Positions 1-9,306 are shown, numbered from the stretch's first letter. The stretch is 64,000 nt of DNA from Streptantibioticus cattleyicolor NRRL 8057 = DSM 46488 (GCF_000240165.1 NC_017586.1:3658001-3722000), one strand, 5' to 3'. Made by a program: numbers and translations. The notes: generated from the sequence alone by a model not told the origin.

Positions 1-2
1 CG

Positions 3-1079
3 GTGGGCACCTTGTGGAAGTCGGACGGCAACAAGCTGGTGGTGCAGGGCGGCGGCTTCACCGACAACCTCACCCAGTTCGACGACTTCCGGCACGGCGC
101 CCTGTTCGACCCGGGCGACCTGGCGCCGTTCGGCTTCAAGCTCGACGCCTTCCACGCCACGTACGCCCCCTCCGGCCCCAACCGGGGCACCCCGCGCACC
201 TTCCGCGCCGACGTGACCTACTCCGGCGCCGACGGCGTGCCGCACCGGACCTCGGTGCGCGTCAACGAGCCGCTGGAGATCGAGGGCAACAAGGTCTACG
301 TCACCGGCCACGGCTACGCCCCCGTGGTGACCGTCCGGGACGGGCGGGGCGACGTGGCCTACAAGGGCCCGGTGCCGTTCCTGACGATGGGCGACGGCGG
401 GATCACCTCGCAGGGCGTGATCAAGGTGCCGGACGCCTTCGGCAAGGACGGCCGCAAGGACCAGCTCGGCTTCTCCGGGCTCTTCACCCCGACCTTCGCG
501 CTGGACGCCAAGAACGGCCCGCACTCCTCGTTCCCGGCGCTCGACTTCCCCGTGCTGGTGCTCACCGCCTACCACGGCGACCTGGGGATGGACGCCGGGC
601 TGCCCCAGAACGTCTACCAGCTGGACACCGCCGGCAAGCGGCTCACCCAGTTCAAGCAGGCCAACGGCGAGCCGCTGCGGCAGTTCCTGCGGCCCGGGGA
701 CACCATGGCGCTGCCCGGCGGCGCCGGCTCGCTCACCTTCGACCGGATCGACCAGTGGGCCAACTTCGAGATCGTCCACCAGCCCGGCAACGGGCTCGCC
801 CTCGCCAGCGCGGTGTGCATGCTCGCCGGACTGGCCGGCTCGCTGTTCATCCAGCGCCGCCGGGTGTGGGTGCGGGCCCGCCAGGACGACGACGGGCGCA
901 CCGTCGTCGAACTCGCCGGCCTCGGCCGCAGCGAGTCCCCCAAGCTCGGCGAGGAACTGGCGGTACTGGTCGACCGGGTGCACGCCGCGGCGCCCACCGC
1001 CCCCGAACCGCCCCCGCCGCCGGCCGGACCGGAAGAACCCCTGCCCACGAAGGACCGCTCGGACAAGGAGCACGCGTGA
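3..1079 (+). CDS. resB: ResB-like cytochrome c biogenesis protein, 5'-truncated
   Basis: This is the C-terminal 358 residues of a ResB/Ccs1 protein, the membrane partner of CcsB in system II cytochrome c maturation, which delivers and attaches heme on the outer face of the membrane. The frame is open to the window edge, so the first GTG is probably internal. Most of the piece is the large extracytoplasmic domain. One hydrophobic segment near residues 265-285 is followed by a basic stretch (QRRRVWVR) and a Pro/Glu-rich cytoplasmic tail. The stop overlaps the GTG of ccsB (GTGA), so the two genes are translationally coupled. Family assignment rests on the domain pattern and on pairing with ccsB. 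Confidence 0.88.
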   Translation: MGTLWKSDGNKLVVQGGGFTDNLTQFDDFRHGALFDPGDLAPFGFKLDAFHATYAPSGPNRGTPRTFRADVTYSGADGVPHRTSVRVNEPLEIEGNKVYVTGHGYAPVVTVRDGRGDVAYKGPVPFLTMGDGGITSQGVIKVPDAFGKDGRKDQLGFSGLFTPTFALDAKNGPHSSFPALDFPVLVLTAYHGDLGMDAGLPQNVYQLDTAGKRLTQFKQANGEPLRQFLRPGDTMALPGGAGSLTFDRIDQWANFEIVHQPGNGLALASAVCMLAGLAGSLFIQRRRVWVRARQDDDGRTVVELAGLGRSESPKLGEELAVLVDRVHAAAPTAPEPPPPPAGPEEPLPTKDRSDKEHA

Positions 1080-2158
1080 CCATCGCTGCCGCGGTCAACG
1101 ACAACGTCGCCAGCATCAGCAACTACCTGCTCTACTCCGCGATGGCCGTCTACACGCTGGCCTTCCTCGCGCACATCGCGGAATGGACCTTCGGCAGCCG
1201 CAGCCGGGTCGGCCGCACCGCGGCGGCGCTGTCGGCCACGCCCGCCACCACCACCACCGCCCCGGCCGTACGGGTGGCCCGGCGCGGCGGCGGCACCGCG
1301 GTGCTGGAGCGCCCCAAGGTCGTCACCCGGGACGTCTCGGCCGACCGCGGGGTCGGCGACGGCGACGGGGCGGCCGGCAAGAGCGAGCGCGGTGAGCTGT
1401 ACGGCCGGATCGCCATCTCGCTGACCACCCTGGCCTGGCTGCTCCACCTCGGCGCGGTCACCGCCCGCGGCATCTCGGTGGGCCGGGCGCCCTGGGGCAA
1501 CCTGTACGAGTTCTCGGTCACCCTGGCGCTGGTGGCGATCACCCTGTACCTGGGGCTGCTGGCGCTGCGCAAGAACGTCCGCTGGGCCGGGCTCTTCCTG
1601 GTGACCACCGTGCTGCTGTCGCTGGGGCTGGCGGTCAACAACCTCTACGCCGCCGACGACCAGCTGGTGCCGGCGCTCCACTCCTACTGGCTGTGGATCC
1701 ACGTCAGCTGCGCCATCATCTGCGGCGGCGCCTTCCACGTGGGCGCCATCGCCACGGTGCTCTACCTGTTCCGGGACCGCTACGAGGCGGCGCTGGCCGA
1801 CGGGCGGGACGGCGGCAGGTTCGCCTCCATGCTGAGCCGGCTGCCGGCCGCGGCGACGCTGGACAAGTTCTCGTACCGGATCAACGCGGCGATCTTCCCG
1901 CTGTGGACGTTCACCATCATCGCCGGCTCCATCTGGGCCGAGTCGGCGTGGGGCCGCTACTGGGGCTGGGACCCCACCGAGACCTGGTCGTTCATCACCT
2001 GGGTGGCGTACGCCTGCTACCTGCACGCCCGGGCCACCGTGGGGTGGAAGGGGCGCAAGGCGGCCTACCTGGCGCTGATCGCCTTCGGGTGCTTCCTGTT
2101 CAACTACTACTGCGTCAACATCTTCATCGTCGGCAAGCACTCGTACGCGGGGCTGTGA
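1076..2158 (+). CDS. ccsB: Cytochrome c biogenesis protein CcsB
   Basis: CcsB/ResC-type heme handling protein, 360 residues, working with ResB to move heme across the membrane and attach it to apocytochrome c. The diagnostic tryptophan-rich motif WGWDPTETW lies at about residues 296-304, between membrane segments. Conserved histidines near H(S)YWLWIHV and at the C-terminal HSYAGL are candidate heme ligands. The family multi-helix pattern is present, with a linker of low hydrophobicity after the first helix (about residues 45-100). GTG at 1076 overlaps the resB stop. A longer in-frame opening upstream runs through resB in another frame and was rejected. Confidence 0.93.
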   Translation: MTIAAAVNDNVASISNYLLYSAMAVYTLAFLAHIAEWTFGSRSRVGRTAAALSATPATTTTAPAVRVARRGGGTAVLERPKVVTRDVSADRGVGDGDGAAGKSERGELYGRIAISLTTLAWLLHLGAVTARGISVGRAPWGNLYEFSVTLALVAITLYLGLLALRKNVRWAGLFLVTTVLLSLGLAVNNLYAADDQLVPALHSYWLWIHVSCAIICGGAFHVGAIATVLYLFRDRYEAALADGRDGGRFASMLSRLPAAATLDKFSYRINAAIFPLWTFTIIAGSIWAESAWGRYWGWDPTETWSFITWVAYACYLHARATVGWKGRKAAYLALIAFGCFLFNYYCVNIFIVGKHSYAGL

Positions 2159-2182
2159 CCGGCACGGGCGGTTGACGGCGCG

Positions 2183-2215
2183 GACGGGCCGGGGCGGACG
2201 GCGCCCCGGCCCGTC
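2183..2215. terminator. Bidirectional terminator between ccsB and phospholipase gene
   Basis: A perfect 14-bp GC-rich inverted repeat (5' arm GACGGGCCGGGGCG) with a 5-nt loop lies in the 68-bp gap between two convergent genes. There is no clear T tract, as is usual for hairpin terminators in high-GC actinomycetes. Confidence 0.7.
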
Positions 2216-2226
2216 GGCGTACCGGG

Positions 2227-3642
2227 TCAGCGGCGCCTGCGGCTGCCGGGCTCCTGGCGCGGCGGGGTCTGCCCGGCGCCGGGGAACGCCGGCTTGGGCA
2301 GGTGGTCGACGTCCCACTCGGCGGTGGTCAGCTCGCGGCCGGTGTCGTGCGGCAGCGCCGGCGGCTTCGCGGCGGGGGCGCCGAAGCCGAACGCCGAGGT
2401 GAGGTCGCCGAAGGTACGGCGGCGCCACTGGCTGATGTTGGGCTCGGCGACCCCGGTGACGCGTTCGAGGAACCGCAGCACCGAGGTGTGGTCGAAGCGC
2501 TCCCCGGCCACCCAGCCGCCCACCGTCCACGGCGAGACGATGATGCACGGCACCCGGAAGCCGGCGCCGATCGGCAGCCCGTCCACGTACTCGTCCGGGG
2601 TGCCCGGCGGCGCCACCGGCGGCGGGACGTGGTCGAACAGGCCGTCGTTCTCGTCGTAGTTGAGGATGAACGCGGTCTTCGCCCACAGCGCGGGGTTGGC
2701 CGCGATCGCCTCGATCTTGGCGGCCACGAAGTCGGCGCCGGCCGCGGGCAGGTGGTCGGGGTGCTCGGACTGGTGGCTGGTGGGGATGAGCCAGGAGACG
2801 GTGGGCAGCCGGCCGGCCCGGGCGTCCTCCTCGAAGGCGCCCTCGGGCTGGGCGGCCAGGCCCCGGTCGTGCAGCGGGTCGCCGGGGCCGGCGTCGGCGA
2901 AGGGCTGGAAGTTCTCCAGCATGTTGCACCCGTAGTTGTCCTCCTGCTGGTACACCCGCCAGCTCACCCCGGCGGCCTCCAGCCGTTCGGCGTAGGTGGT
3001 CCACCGGTAGGGCGAGGGGGCCGAGTTGCCGGTCACCGGGCCGCCGTGGGTGCCGTCCGGGTCGATGGTGCCGGTCATCCAGTACAGCCGGTTGGGCCAG
3101 GTGGGCCCGAGGACCGAGCAGAAGTAGTTGTCGCAGATGGTGAAGGTCTCGGCGAGGGCGAACTGGAAGGGGATGTCGTCGCGGGTGTGGTAGCCCATCA
3201 CGTAGGGGCCGGCCGCCCCGTCGGCCCTGCGGTGGGCCGGCAGCCAGCGGTCCATCCGCCCGCCGTTCCACGCCTCGTGCTGCACCTCCCAGGCGTGGCT
3301 GGTGGAGGGGATCGCCTGGGCGCTGGTGCTCTTGGTGTCGAGGTGGAACGGGAGCAGGTAGCCGTCCGGGTGTTCCTCGTCGGGCTGGTGGAAGACCGAG
3401 CGCCCGGTGGCGAGCGTGAGCGCCTGCGGGTCGGAGAAGCCGCGCACCCCGCTCAGCGTGCCGAAGTAATGGTCGAACGAACGGTTCTCCTGCATCAGCA
3501 GGACGACGTGTTCGACGTCGGCGAGCGAGCCGCGCCGGGGCGGTCCGGCGGCCACCGCCCGGCGCACGCTGGGCGGCAGCAGCGTCAGCGCGGCGGCGCT
3601 CGCCGCGGAGCCGAGGAGTCTGCGCCGGGTCAGGTCGGGCAT
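2227..3642 (-). CDS. Tat-exported phosphatidylcholine-type phospholipase C / acid phosphatase-like phosphoesterase
   Basis: A 471-residue secreted phosphoesterase of the bacterial phospholipase C/acid phosphatase superfamily, expected to hydrolyse phospholipid or phosphate-ester head groups outside the cell. The N-terminus MPDLTRRRLLG is a twin-arginine signal followed by a hydrophobic stretch and an AVAA cleavage region near residue 32. Family motifs are ENRSFDHYFG (about 52-61), NYDENDGLFDH (about 328-338, metal ligands) and FDHTS (about 383-387). ATG at 3642 was chosen because GAGAGGGGA lies just upstream and the Tat motif begins at once. An open frame extends 34 codons further but lacks a good ribosome site. 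Substrate specificity cannot be read from the sequence. Confidence 0.88.
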   Translation of the reverse strand: MPDLTRRRLLGSAASAAALTLLPPSVRRAVAAGPPRRGSLADVEHVVLLMQENRSFDHYFGTLSGVRGFSDPQALTLATGRSVFHQPDEEHPDGYLLPFHLDTKSTSAQAIPSTSHAWEVQHEAWNGGRMDRWLPAHRRADGAAGPYVMGYHTRDDIPFQFALAETFTICDNYFCSVLGPTWPNRLYWMTGTIDPDGTHGGPVTGNSAPSPYRWTTYAERLEAAGVSWRVYQQEDNYGCNMLENFQPFADAGPGDPLHDRGLAAQPEGAFEEDARAGRLPTVSWLIPTSHQSEHPDHLPAAGADFVAAKIEAIAANPALWAKTAFILNYDENDGLFDHVPPPVAPPGTPDEYVDGLPIGAGFRVPCIIVSPWTVGGWVAGERFDHTSVLRFLERVTGVAEPNISQWRRRTFGDLTSAFGFGAPAAKPPALPHDTGRELTTAEWDVDHLPKPAFPGAGQTPPRQEPGSRRRR

Positions 3643-3831
3643 GGGAAGTCCCCTCTCCCTGGATGTCCACGCATCGCGCTCGCCGCCGACTCTCCTGCCG
3701 TCCGCGGAGCGCGGGGAGGAGGTTTTGTCTGAACGATCCAACAATTGACCGTGTACGGCTAGTTTCGCCGTGTCCGGCGTGTCATCGGCACGCGACGGGT
3801 GAGCGCTTCGCGGGAGCGGGGTGAGGGGACG

Positions 3832-4245
3832 TCAGGAGGCGGCCGGCGGGGTGTCCTCCGGGCCGGTGCCGCGCTCCTTGCGGCGCAGTTCCTCCTCGCG
3901 GCGGCGCAGGTCGGCCTCCCAGTCCTTGAGCATCGCCTCGTCCCTGGCGCCCGCGGCCTTGAGCGAGCGGAGGAACTCGGGGTTGTCGTCCGGGGCGACC
4001 CAGTGCGCCGGCTCGGCCGGCCGGCCGCCGGCCGCGGGGCCGCCGCCCGGGAGCCGTCCGGACCGCGGGCGGCCCGCGGCGAGCCAGGCCACCGGGCCGA
4101 CCAATACCTCGCCGAAGAGCAGGATCACCAGCACCCACACCGCCTTGGGCAGGTTGCGCACCTGCTCCTCCGGGGTGTTGAGGCAGTCGATGAACGCGTA
4201 GATCCACAGCGCCAGCACCAGCAGGAAGGGCAGATACCTCAGCAT
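3832..4245 (-). CDS. PLD nuclease N-terminal-like small membrane protein
   Basis: A 137-residue protein with the phospholipase D nuclease N-terminal (PLDc_N) pattern: two hydrophobic helices, about residues 3-18 and 36-56, separated by the short motif DCLNTPEEQVRNLPKAVWV. A charged C-terminal half ends in a likely coiled coil (WEADLRRREEELRRKER). No nuclease domain follows, so this is the stand-alone form often seen next to menaquinone genes in Streptomyces. ATG at 4245 begins the first helix. The gene diverges from mqnL across 99 bp. Function unknown; the membrane segments are clear. Confidence 0.75.
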   Translation of the reverse strand: MLRYLPFLLVLALWIYAFIDCLNTPEEQVRNLPKAVWVLVILLFGEVLVGPVAWLAAGRPRSGRLPGGGPAAGGRPAEPAHWVAPDDNPEFLRSLKAAGARDEAMLKDWEADLRRREEELRRKERGTGPEDTPPAAS

Positions 4246-4344
4246 CGCGACGCGGTCCCCCAAGTCGGCGGCGGGCCAGCCAGGCCCCGTGACGCCACCA
4301 GGGTAGTGGCAGCCCCGAAGAGGCCATGACGGATACTGGAACGC

Positions 4345-5802
4345 ATGGCTTACGACGATCTCCGCTCGTTCCTGCGGGCGCTGGAACGGGACGGCGACCT
4401 CAAGCGGGTCAAGGCCGAGGTCGATCCGTACCTCGAAGTCGGCGAGATCGTCGACCGGGTCAACAAGGCCGGCGGCCCGGCGCTGCTCTTCGAGAACGTC
4501 CGCGGCTCGGCGATGCCGCTGGCCATGAACGTCTACGGCACCGACCGGCGGCTGCTGAAGGCGCTGGGGCTGCCCTCCTACGACGCCATCGGGGAGAAGA
4601 TCGCCGGGCTGCTCAAGCCGGAGCTGCCGCACGGCTTCACCGGGGTGCGGGAGGCCTTCGGCAAGCTGGCCGGGATGGCCCACGTACCGCCGCGGAAGGT
4701 CAAGGCGGAGCAGGCCCCGGTGCAGGAGGTCGTCCTCACCGGCGACGAGGTGGACCTGGAGGCGCTGCCGGCGCTCTTCACCTGGCCGCAGGACGGCGGC
4801 TCCTTCTTCAACCTCGGCCTCACCCACACCAAGGACCCGGTCACCGGGGCGCGCAACCTGGGGCTCTACCGGCTCCAGCGGCACGACAAGCGCACCATCG
4901 GCATGCACTGGCAGATCCACAAGGACAGCCGCAACCACTACCAGAGCGCGCAGCGCCGCGGCGAGCGGCTGCCGGTGGCGATCGCCTTCGGCTGCCCGCC
5001 GGCGGTCACCTACGCGTCCACCGCGCCGCTGCCCGGGGACATCGACGAGTACCTGTTCGCCGGCTTCCTGCAGGGCAAGCGGGTGGAGATGGTGGACTGC
5101 AGGACGGTGCCGCTCCAGGTTCCGGCCGCCGCCGAGGTGGTGTTGGAGGGGTGGCTGGAGCCGGGCCGGATGCTCCCGGAGGGGCCGTTCGGCGACCACA
5201 CCGGCTTCTACACCCCGCAGGAGCCGTTCCCGGCGCTGACCATCGACTGCGTCACCATGCGCCGCCGGCCGCTGCTCCAGTCCATCGTGGTGGGCCGGCC
5301 GCCGACCGAGGACGGGCCGCTGGGCCGGGCCACCGAGCGGTTCTTCCTGCCGCTGCTGAAGGTCATCATCCCGGACATCGTCGACTACCACCTGCCGGAG
5401 GCGGGCGGCTTCCACAACTGCGCGATCGTCTCGATCGACAAGAAGTACCCCAAGCACGCCCAGAAGGTGATGCACGCCATCTGGGGCGCCCACCTGATGT
5501 CGCTGACCAAGCTGATCGTCGTGGTCGACGCCGACTGTGACGTGCACAACTACCACGAGGTCGCCTGGCGGGCGTTCGGCAACACCGACTACGCCCGCGA
5601 CCTGACCGTCGTCGAGGGACCGGTCGACCACCTCGACCACGCCTCGTACCAGCAGTTCTGGGGCGGCAAGGCAGGCATCGACGCGACCCGCAAACTGCCC
5701 GAGGAGGGCTACACCCGGGGCGGCGGCTGGCCGGAGATGGTGGTCTCCGACCCGGCCACCGCCGACCGGGTGACACGTCGCTGGAAGGAGTACGGGCTGT
5801 GA
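4345..5802 (+). CDS. mqnL: Menaquinone (futalosine pathway) UbiD-type decarboxylase
   Basis: UbiD-family decarboxylase of 485 residues, predicted to remove the ring carboxylate from a prenylated dihydroxynaphthoate intermediate late in futalosine-type menaquinone synthesis, using prenylated FMN. The family signature EGPFGDHTGFY lies at about residues 279-289, and the protein is close to the usual UbiD length. The next two genes are a UbiA-type prenyltransferase and a UbiX-type prenyl-FMN synthase, the complete set for this step. The symbol follows usage for the Streptomyces mqnL/mqnP/mqnM trio. It opens the likely mqnL-mqnP-mqnM unit, with the next start 55 bp downstream. It could be annotated ubiD by others. 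Confidence 0.85.
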   Translation: MAYDDLRSFLRALERDGDLKRVKAEVDPYLEVGEIVDRVNKAGGPALLFENVRGSAMPLAMNVYGTDRRLLKALGLPSYDAIGEKIAGLLKPELPHGFTGVREAFGKLAGMAHVPPRKVKAEQAPVQEVVLTGDEVDLEALPALFTWPQDGGSFFNLGLTHTKDPVTGARNLGLYRLQRHDKRTIGMHWQIHKDSRNHYQSAQRRGERLPVAIAFGCPPAVTYASTAPLPGDIDEYLFAGFLQGKRVEMVDCRTVPLQVPAAAEVVLEGWLEPGRMLPEGPFGDHTGFYTPQEPFPALTIDCVTMRRRPLLQSIVVGRPPTEDGPLGRATERFFLPLLKVIIPDIVDYHLPEAGGFHNCAIVSIDKKYPKHAQKVMHAIWGAHLMSLTKLIVVVDADCDVHNYHEVAWRAFGNTDYARDLTVVEGPVDHLDHASYQQFWGGKAGIDATRKLPEEGYTRGGGWPEMVVSDPATADRVTRRWKEYGL

Positions 5803-5857
5803 GTGTGAGCGCTACCGACGGGGCCGGACCGGCCGTGACCCGGGGCGGGAGGGCCCG

Positions 5858-6781
5858 GTGAGCGCGGAATCGGCCGCCCCCGGACTGCTCGGCCCGGACC
5901 CCGCGCCGCCCGGCCGGATCCGCGCCTTCCTGCGGCTGGTGATGATCGAGCACTCGGTCTTCGCCCTGCCCTTCGCCTACACCGCCGCGCTCACCGCCAT
6001 GCAGCGCCAGACCTCCTCCGTCCACTGGTGGCAGCTGCTGCTGGTGACGGTGGCCATGGTGGGCCTGCGGACCTTCGCGATGGCCGCCAACCGCATCATC
6101 GACCGGGAGATCGACGCCCGTAACCCGCGCACGGCGGGGCGCGAGCTGGTCACCGGGGCCGTCTCGGTGCGCACCGCGTGGACCGGCGCGCTCGTCGCCG
6201 TGGTCTTCTTCCTCGGCGCCGCCGCGCTGCTCAACCCGTTGTGCCTGGCGCTGGCGCCGATCGCGGTGGTGCCGATGGTGGTCTACCCGTACGGCAAGCG
6301 GTTCACCGACTTCCCGCACGCCATCCTCGGGCTCGCCCAGGCGATGGGGCCGGTCGGGGCGTGGGTGGCGGTCACCGGTACGTGGTCGTGGCAGGCGGTG
6401 ATACTGGGCCTGGCGGTGGGCGTGTGGATCGGCGGCTTCGACCTGATCTACGCCTGCCAGGACGTGGCCGCCGACCGCTCGCACGGGGTGCGTTCGGTGC
6501 CGGCCCGCTTCGGGGTGGCCGGCGCGCTCTACGGCGCCCGGGTCAGCGCGGTGGTCACCACCGGGCTGCTGGTGTGGTTCGGGCTGGCCACCGGGGCCGG
6601 GCTGTTCTGGTGGATCGGCCTGGTGATCGTGGCCGCCGCCTTCTGTTACGAGCACTCCATCGTCACCCCGCGCGACCTGTCCCGGCTCAACCGGGCGTTC
6701 TTCACCGTCAACGGGGTCATCGGCATCGCCCTGTTCGTCTGCGCCCTGCTGGACCTGCTGGTCCGCGGGCTGGGGGTGTAG
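5858..6781 (+). CDS. mqnP: UbiA-type prenyltransferase of menaquinone synthesis
   Basis: Integral membrane UbiA-superfamily prenyltransferase, 307 residues, predicted to join the polyprenyl chain to 1,4-dihydroxy-6-naphthoate. The first aspartate-rich motif N78-RII-D82-REI-D86 and the second DLIYACQDVAADR (about 195-207) bind the Mg-diphosphate. Several hydrophobic helices separate them. GTG at 5858 is preceded by GGGAGGG at short spacing. It sits between the UbiD-like and UbiX-like genes, with a 4-bp gap to the latter. The side chain could come from the polyprenyl synthase encoded at 58002. Confidence 0.87.
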   Translation: MSAESAAPGLLGPDPAPPGRIRAFLRLVMIEHSVFALPFAYTAALTAMQRQTSSVHWWQLLLVTVAMVGLRTFAMAANRIIDREIDARNPRTAGRELVTGAVSVRTAWTGALVAVVFFLGAAALLNPLCLALAPIAVVPMVVYPYGKRFTDFPHAILGLAQAMGPVGAWVAVTGTWSWQAVILGLAVGVWIGGFDLIYACQDVAADRSHGVRSVPARFGVAGALYGARVSAVVTTGLLVWFGLATGAGLFWWIGLVIVAAAFCYEHSIVTPRDLSRLNRAFFTVNGVIGIALFVCALLDLLVRGLGV

Positions 6782-6785
6782 CGGC

Positions 6786-7481
6786 GTGACGGACGGCGGC
6801 CGGGTGCGCCGGCCCTGGGTGGTCGGGGTCTCCGGGGCCTCCGGCACCCCGTACGCGGCGTCGGTGCTGCGCGCCCTGCTCGACGCCGGCCACGACGTCG
6901 ACCTGGTGGTCAGCCGCGCGGCCCGGCTCACCGTGCTCGACGAGACCGGGCACGCCTTCCGCGACGCCCACTGGCGCGAGGACCTCACCCGGTGGCTCGC
7001 GCGCGGCGCGGACGGCACGCCGGACGCCTTCGACCCGGACGTCGGCCGGGTACGCCACTGGTCCCCCGGCGACCTGGCGGCCGGCCCCTCCTCCGGGTCG
7101 TACCCGGCGCGCGGGATGCTGATCGTGCCGGCCAGCACCGCGTGCGTGGCCGGGGTGGCCCTCGGGCTCTCCAAGGACCTGCTGCAACGGGCGGCGAGCG
7201 TCACCCTCAAGGAGCGCCGCCCGCTGGTGGTCGCGGTCCGCGAGACCCCGCTGAACGGGCCGACCCTGCGCCACCTGGTCGGGCTGGACGAGGCCGGCGC
7301 CGTGGTCTGCCCGGTCTCCCCGGCGTTCTACGGGGGCGCGGTGACCGCGCAGGACCTGGTGGACTTCGTGGCCGGCCGGGTGCTGGACGCGGTGGGGGTC
7401 AAGCACTCCCTCTACCGGCGGTGGGGCGGGGAACTGGGCGGCGGAGCCCGCAATGTCAACACCACGCCCCCGGTGCCTTAG
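6786..7481 (+). CDS. mqnM: UbiX-type flavin prenyltransferase for the MqnL decarboxylase
   Basis: UbiX/Pad1-family flavoprotein, 231 residues, expected to prenylate FMN to give the cofactor of the neighbouring UbiD-like enzyme. Visible family features are the FMN-binding start VVGVSGASGTPYA (about 12-24), the central IVPASTACVAGVALGLSKDLLQRAA block, and LVVAVRETPLN followed by the C-terminal PAFYGG region. It is somewhat longer than typical UbiX (about 190-200 residues) because of an insertion near residues 65-105. GTG at 6786 starts 4 bp after mqnP. The tail NVNTTPPVP is unremarkable. Confidence 0.87.
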   Translation: MTDGGRVRRPWVVGVSGASGTPYAASVLRALLDAGHDVDLVVSRAARLTVLDETGHAFRDAHWREDLTRWLARGADGTPDAFDPDVGRVRHWSPGDLAAGPSSGSYPARGMLIVPASTACVAGVALGLSKDLLQRAASVTLKERRPLVVAVRETPLNGPTLRHLVGLDEAGAVVCPVSPAFYGGAVTAQDLVDFVAGRVLDAVGVKHSLYRRWGGELGGGARNVNTTPPVP

Positions 7482-7531
7482 ATTCGTTCCGTAAGCGGCA
7501 GATCGCAGAAGGAATGGAAGGCTCCAGGCAC

Positions 7532-7987
7532 ATGGACGCGGTGGACAGGCAGCTCATCCAGGCTCTGCGGGAGAACGGCAGGGCGTCCTACGCGGAGCTG
7601 GGCCGGCTCGTCGGGCTCTCCGGGCCCAGCGTCACCGACCGGATCAACCGCCTGGAGCAGGCCGGGGTGATCACCGGCTACCGCGCCACCGTCAACCCGG
7701 CGGCGCTCGGCCTGGGCGCCACCGCCCTGGTCGGCATCCAGCTCAGCGACGCCGCCGACCACGAGGACGTGGCCCAGCGGATGCGCGACCTCGCCGAGAT
7801 CGAGGACTGCTGGTTCATCGCCGGCGACGACTCCTACATGCTCAAGGTGCGGGTACGCGACGTGGACGGCCTGGAGCACACCATCCGCCGGCTCTCCGGC
7901 ATCAGCGGCGTGGCCCGTACCCGTACCACCGTGGTGCTCTCCACCAAATGGGAGAACCGGGTCGGGGAGCTCCCGGAACAGGCATAG
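7532..7987 (+). CDS. Lrp/AsnC family transcriptional regulator
   Basis: A 151-residue Lrp/AsnC regulator: N-terminal winged helix-turn-helix (about residues 3-60, with LGRLVGLSGPSVTDRINRLE as the DNA-reading part) and C-terminal RAM ligand-binding domain. It sits alone on the plus strand between mqnM and mqnE, so control of menaquinone genes or of amino-acid metabolism are both possible. The start at 7532 has GGAAGG upstream. An in-frame ATG at 7514 (MEGSRH...) is possible but places the ribosome site directly against the codon. The effector is unknown. Confidence 0.88.
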   Translation: MDAVDRQLIQALRENGRASYAELGRLVGLSGPSVTDRINRLEQAGVITGYRATVNPAALGLGATALVGIQLSDAADHEDVAQRMRDLAEIEDCWFIAGDDSYMLKVRVRDVDGLEHTIRRLSGISGVARTRTTVVLSTKWENRVGELPEQA

Positions 7988-8050
7988 GGGGCGAGATCAC
8001 CCGCCGAACCGGGGAGTAGTCTCGATCCGTTCGACGATGAAGGAGGCGGC

Positions 8051-9214
8051 ATGGACGCTGGGCTCAAGCGGGAGCTGGAGGAGAAGGTCTACGCGGGGGA
8101 GCGGTTGTCCCGTGAGGACGGGATCGCTCTCTACGAGTCCGACGACCTGGCGTGGCTGGGTGGTCTCGCGCACCATGTCCGTACCCGGATGAACGGTGAC
8201 GTGGTCCACTTCAACGTCAACCGCCACCTGAACATGACGAATGTGTGCACGGCGTCGTGTGCGTACTGCTCGTTCCAGCGCAAGCCGGGGGAGAAGGACG
8301 CGTACACGATGCGGATCGAGGAGGCGGTGCGGCTGGCGAAGGCCATGGAGGCCGACAGCCTGACCGAGCTGCACATCGTCAACGGGCTGCATCCGACGCT
8401 GCCGTGGCGGTACTACCCGCGGTCGCTGCGGGCGTTGAAGGAGGCGTTGCCGCAGGTGGCGCTGAAGGCGTTCACGGCGACCGAGATCCATCACTTCGAG
8501 ACGATCTCGGGGCTGAGCGCGTCGGAGATCCTGGACGAGCTGATCGACGCGGGGCTGGAGTCGCTGACCGGCGGCGGGGCGGAGATCTTCGACTGGGAGG
8601 TGCGCCAGCACATCGTCGATCACCGCACGCACTGGGAGGACTGGTCGCGCATCCACCGGATGGCGCACGCCAAGGGCCTCAAGACCCCGGCGACGATGCT
8701 GTACGGGCACATCGAGGAGCCGCGCCACCGGGTGGACCACGTGCTGCGGCTGCGGGAGCTGCAGGACGAGACCGGGGGGTTCCAGGTCTTCATCCCGCTG
8801 CGTTACCAGCACGACTTCGTGGACATGAAGGACGGCAAGGTCCGCAACCGTCTCCAGGCGCGCACCACGATGGCCACCGGTGCGGAGGCGCTGAAGACGT
8901 TCGCCGTCTCGCGGCTGCTGTTCGACAACGTGCCGCACGTGAAGGTGTTCTGGGTGATGCACGGGCTGTCGACGGCGCAGCTGGCGCTCAACCACGGCGC
9001 CGACGACATGGACGGCTCGGTGGTCGAGTACAAGATCACCCACGACGCGGACAACTACGGCACGCCGAACAAGCTGACGCGTGAGGACCTGCTGGAGCTG
9101 ATCCGGGACGCCGGGTTCCGTCCGGTGGAACGCAACACGCGGTACGAGGTGATCCGGGAGTACCCGGGCCCGGACCCGGACCGCCGTGAGCAGCCGCAGG
9201 CCATGCGCGTCTGA
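8051..9214 (+). CDS. mqnE: Aminofutalosine synthase MqnE
   Basis: Radical SAM enzyme, 387 residues, adding the adenosyl radical to the MqnA product (3-[(1-carboxyvinyl)oxy]benzoate) to give aminofutalosine. The 4Fe-4S motif C66-TAS-C70-AY-C73 is intact, preceded by HFNVNRHLNMTNV, typical of MqnE/MqnC/CofH-like enzymes. Length is normal for the family. ATG at 8051 follows a strong AAGGAGG site. Codon use here is less extreme than in neighbouring genes (many GTG and GCG codons, some T-ending codons). mqnA (23757) and mqnC (32090), the steps before and after, are elsewhere in the window. Confidence 0.94.
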   Translation: MDAGLKRELEEKVYAGERLSREDGIALYESDDLAWLGGLAHHVRTRMNGDVVHFNVNRHLNMTNVCTASCAYCSFQRKPGEKDAYTMRIEEAVRLAKAMEADSLTELHIVNGLHPTLPWRYYPRSLRALKEALPQVALKAFTATEIHHFETISGLSASEILDELIDAGLESLTGGGAEIFDWEVRQHIVDHRTHWEDWSRIHRMAHAKGLKTPATMLYGHIEEPRHRVDHVLRLRELQDETGGFQVFIPLRYQHDFVDMKDGKVRNRLQARTTMATGAEALKTFAVSRLLFDNVPHVKVFWVMHGLSTAQLALNHGADDMDGSVVEYKITHDADNYGTPNKLTREDLLELIRDAGFRPVERNTRYEVIREYPGPDPDRREQPQAMRV

Positions 9215-9306
9215 CCCGGCACGGGCCGACCCCGGCACGGCGGGCCCCGGGGACCGTGCTTCACTGGTGTGGTACGCCGCAAACCGGAACGAAAGAGTGG
9301 AACGCC

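Noticed and set aside
614-3670. Very long minus-strand open frame through ccsB and the phospholipase gene
   Set aside because: It is an antisense shadow of high-GC genes, arginine/proline/alanine-rich and without domains, while the genes in other frames have clear motifs.
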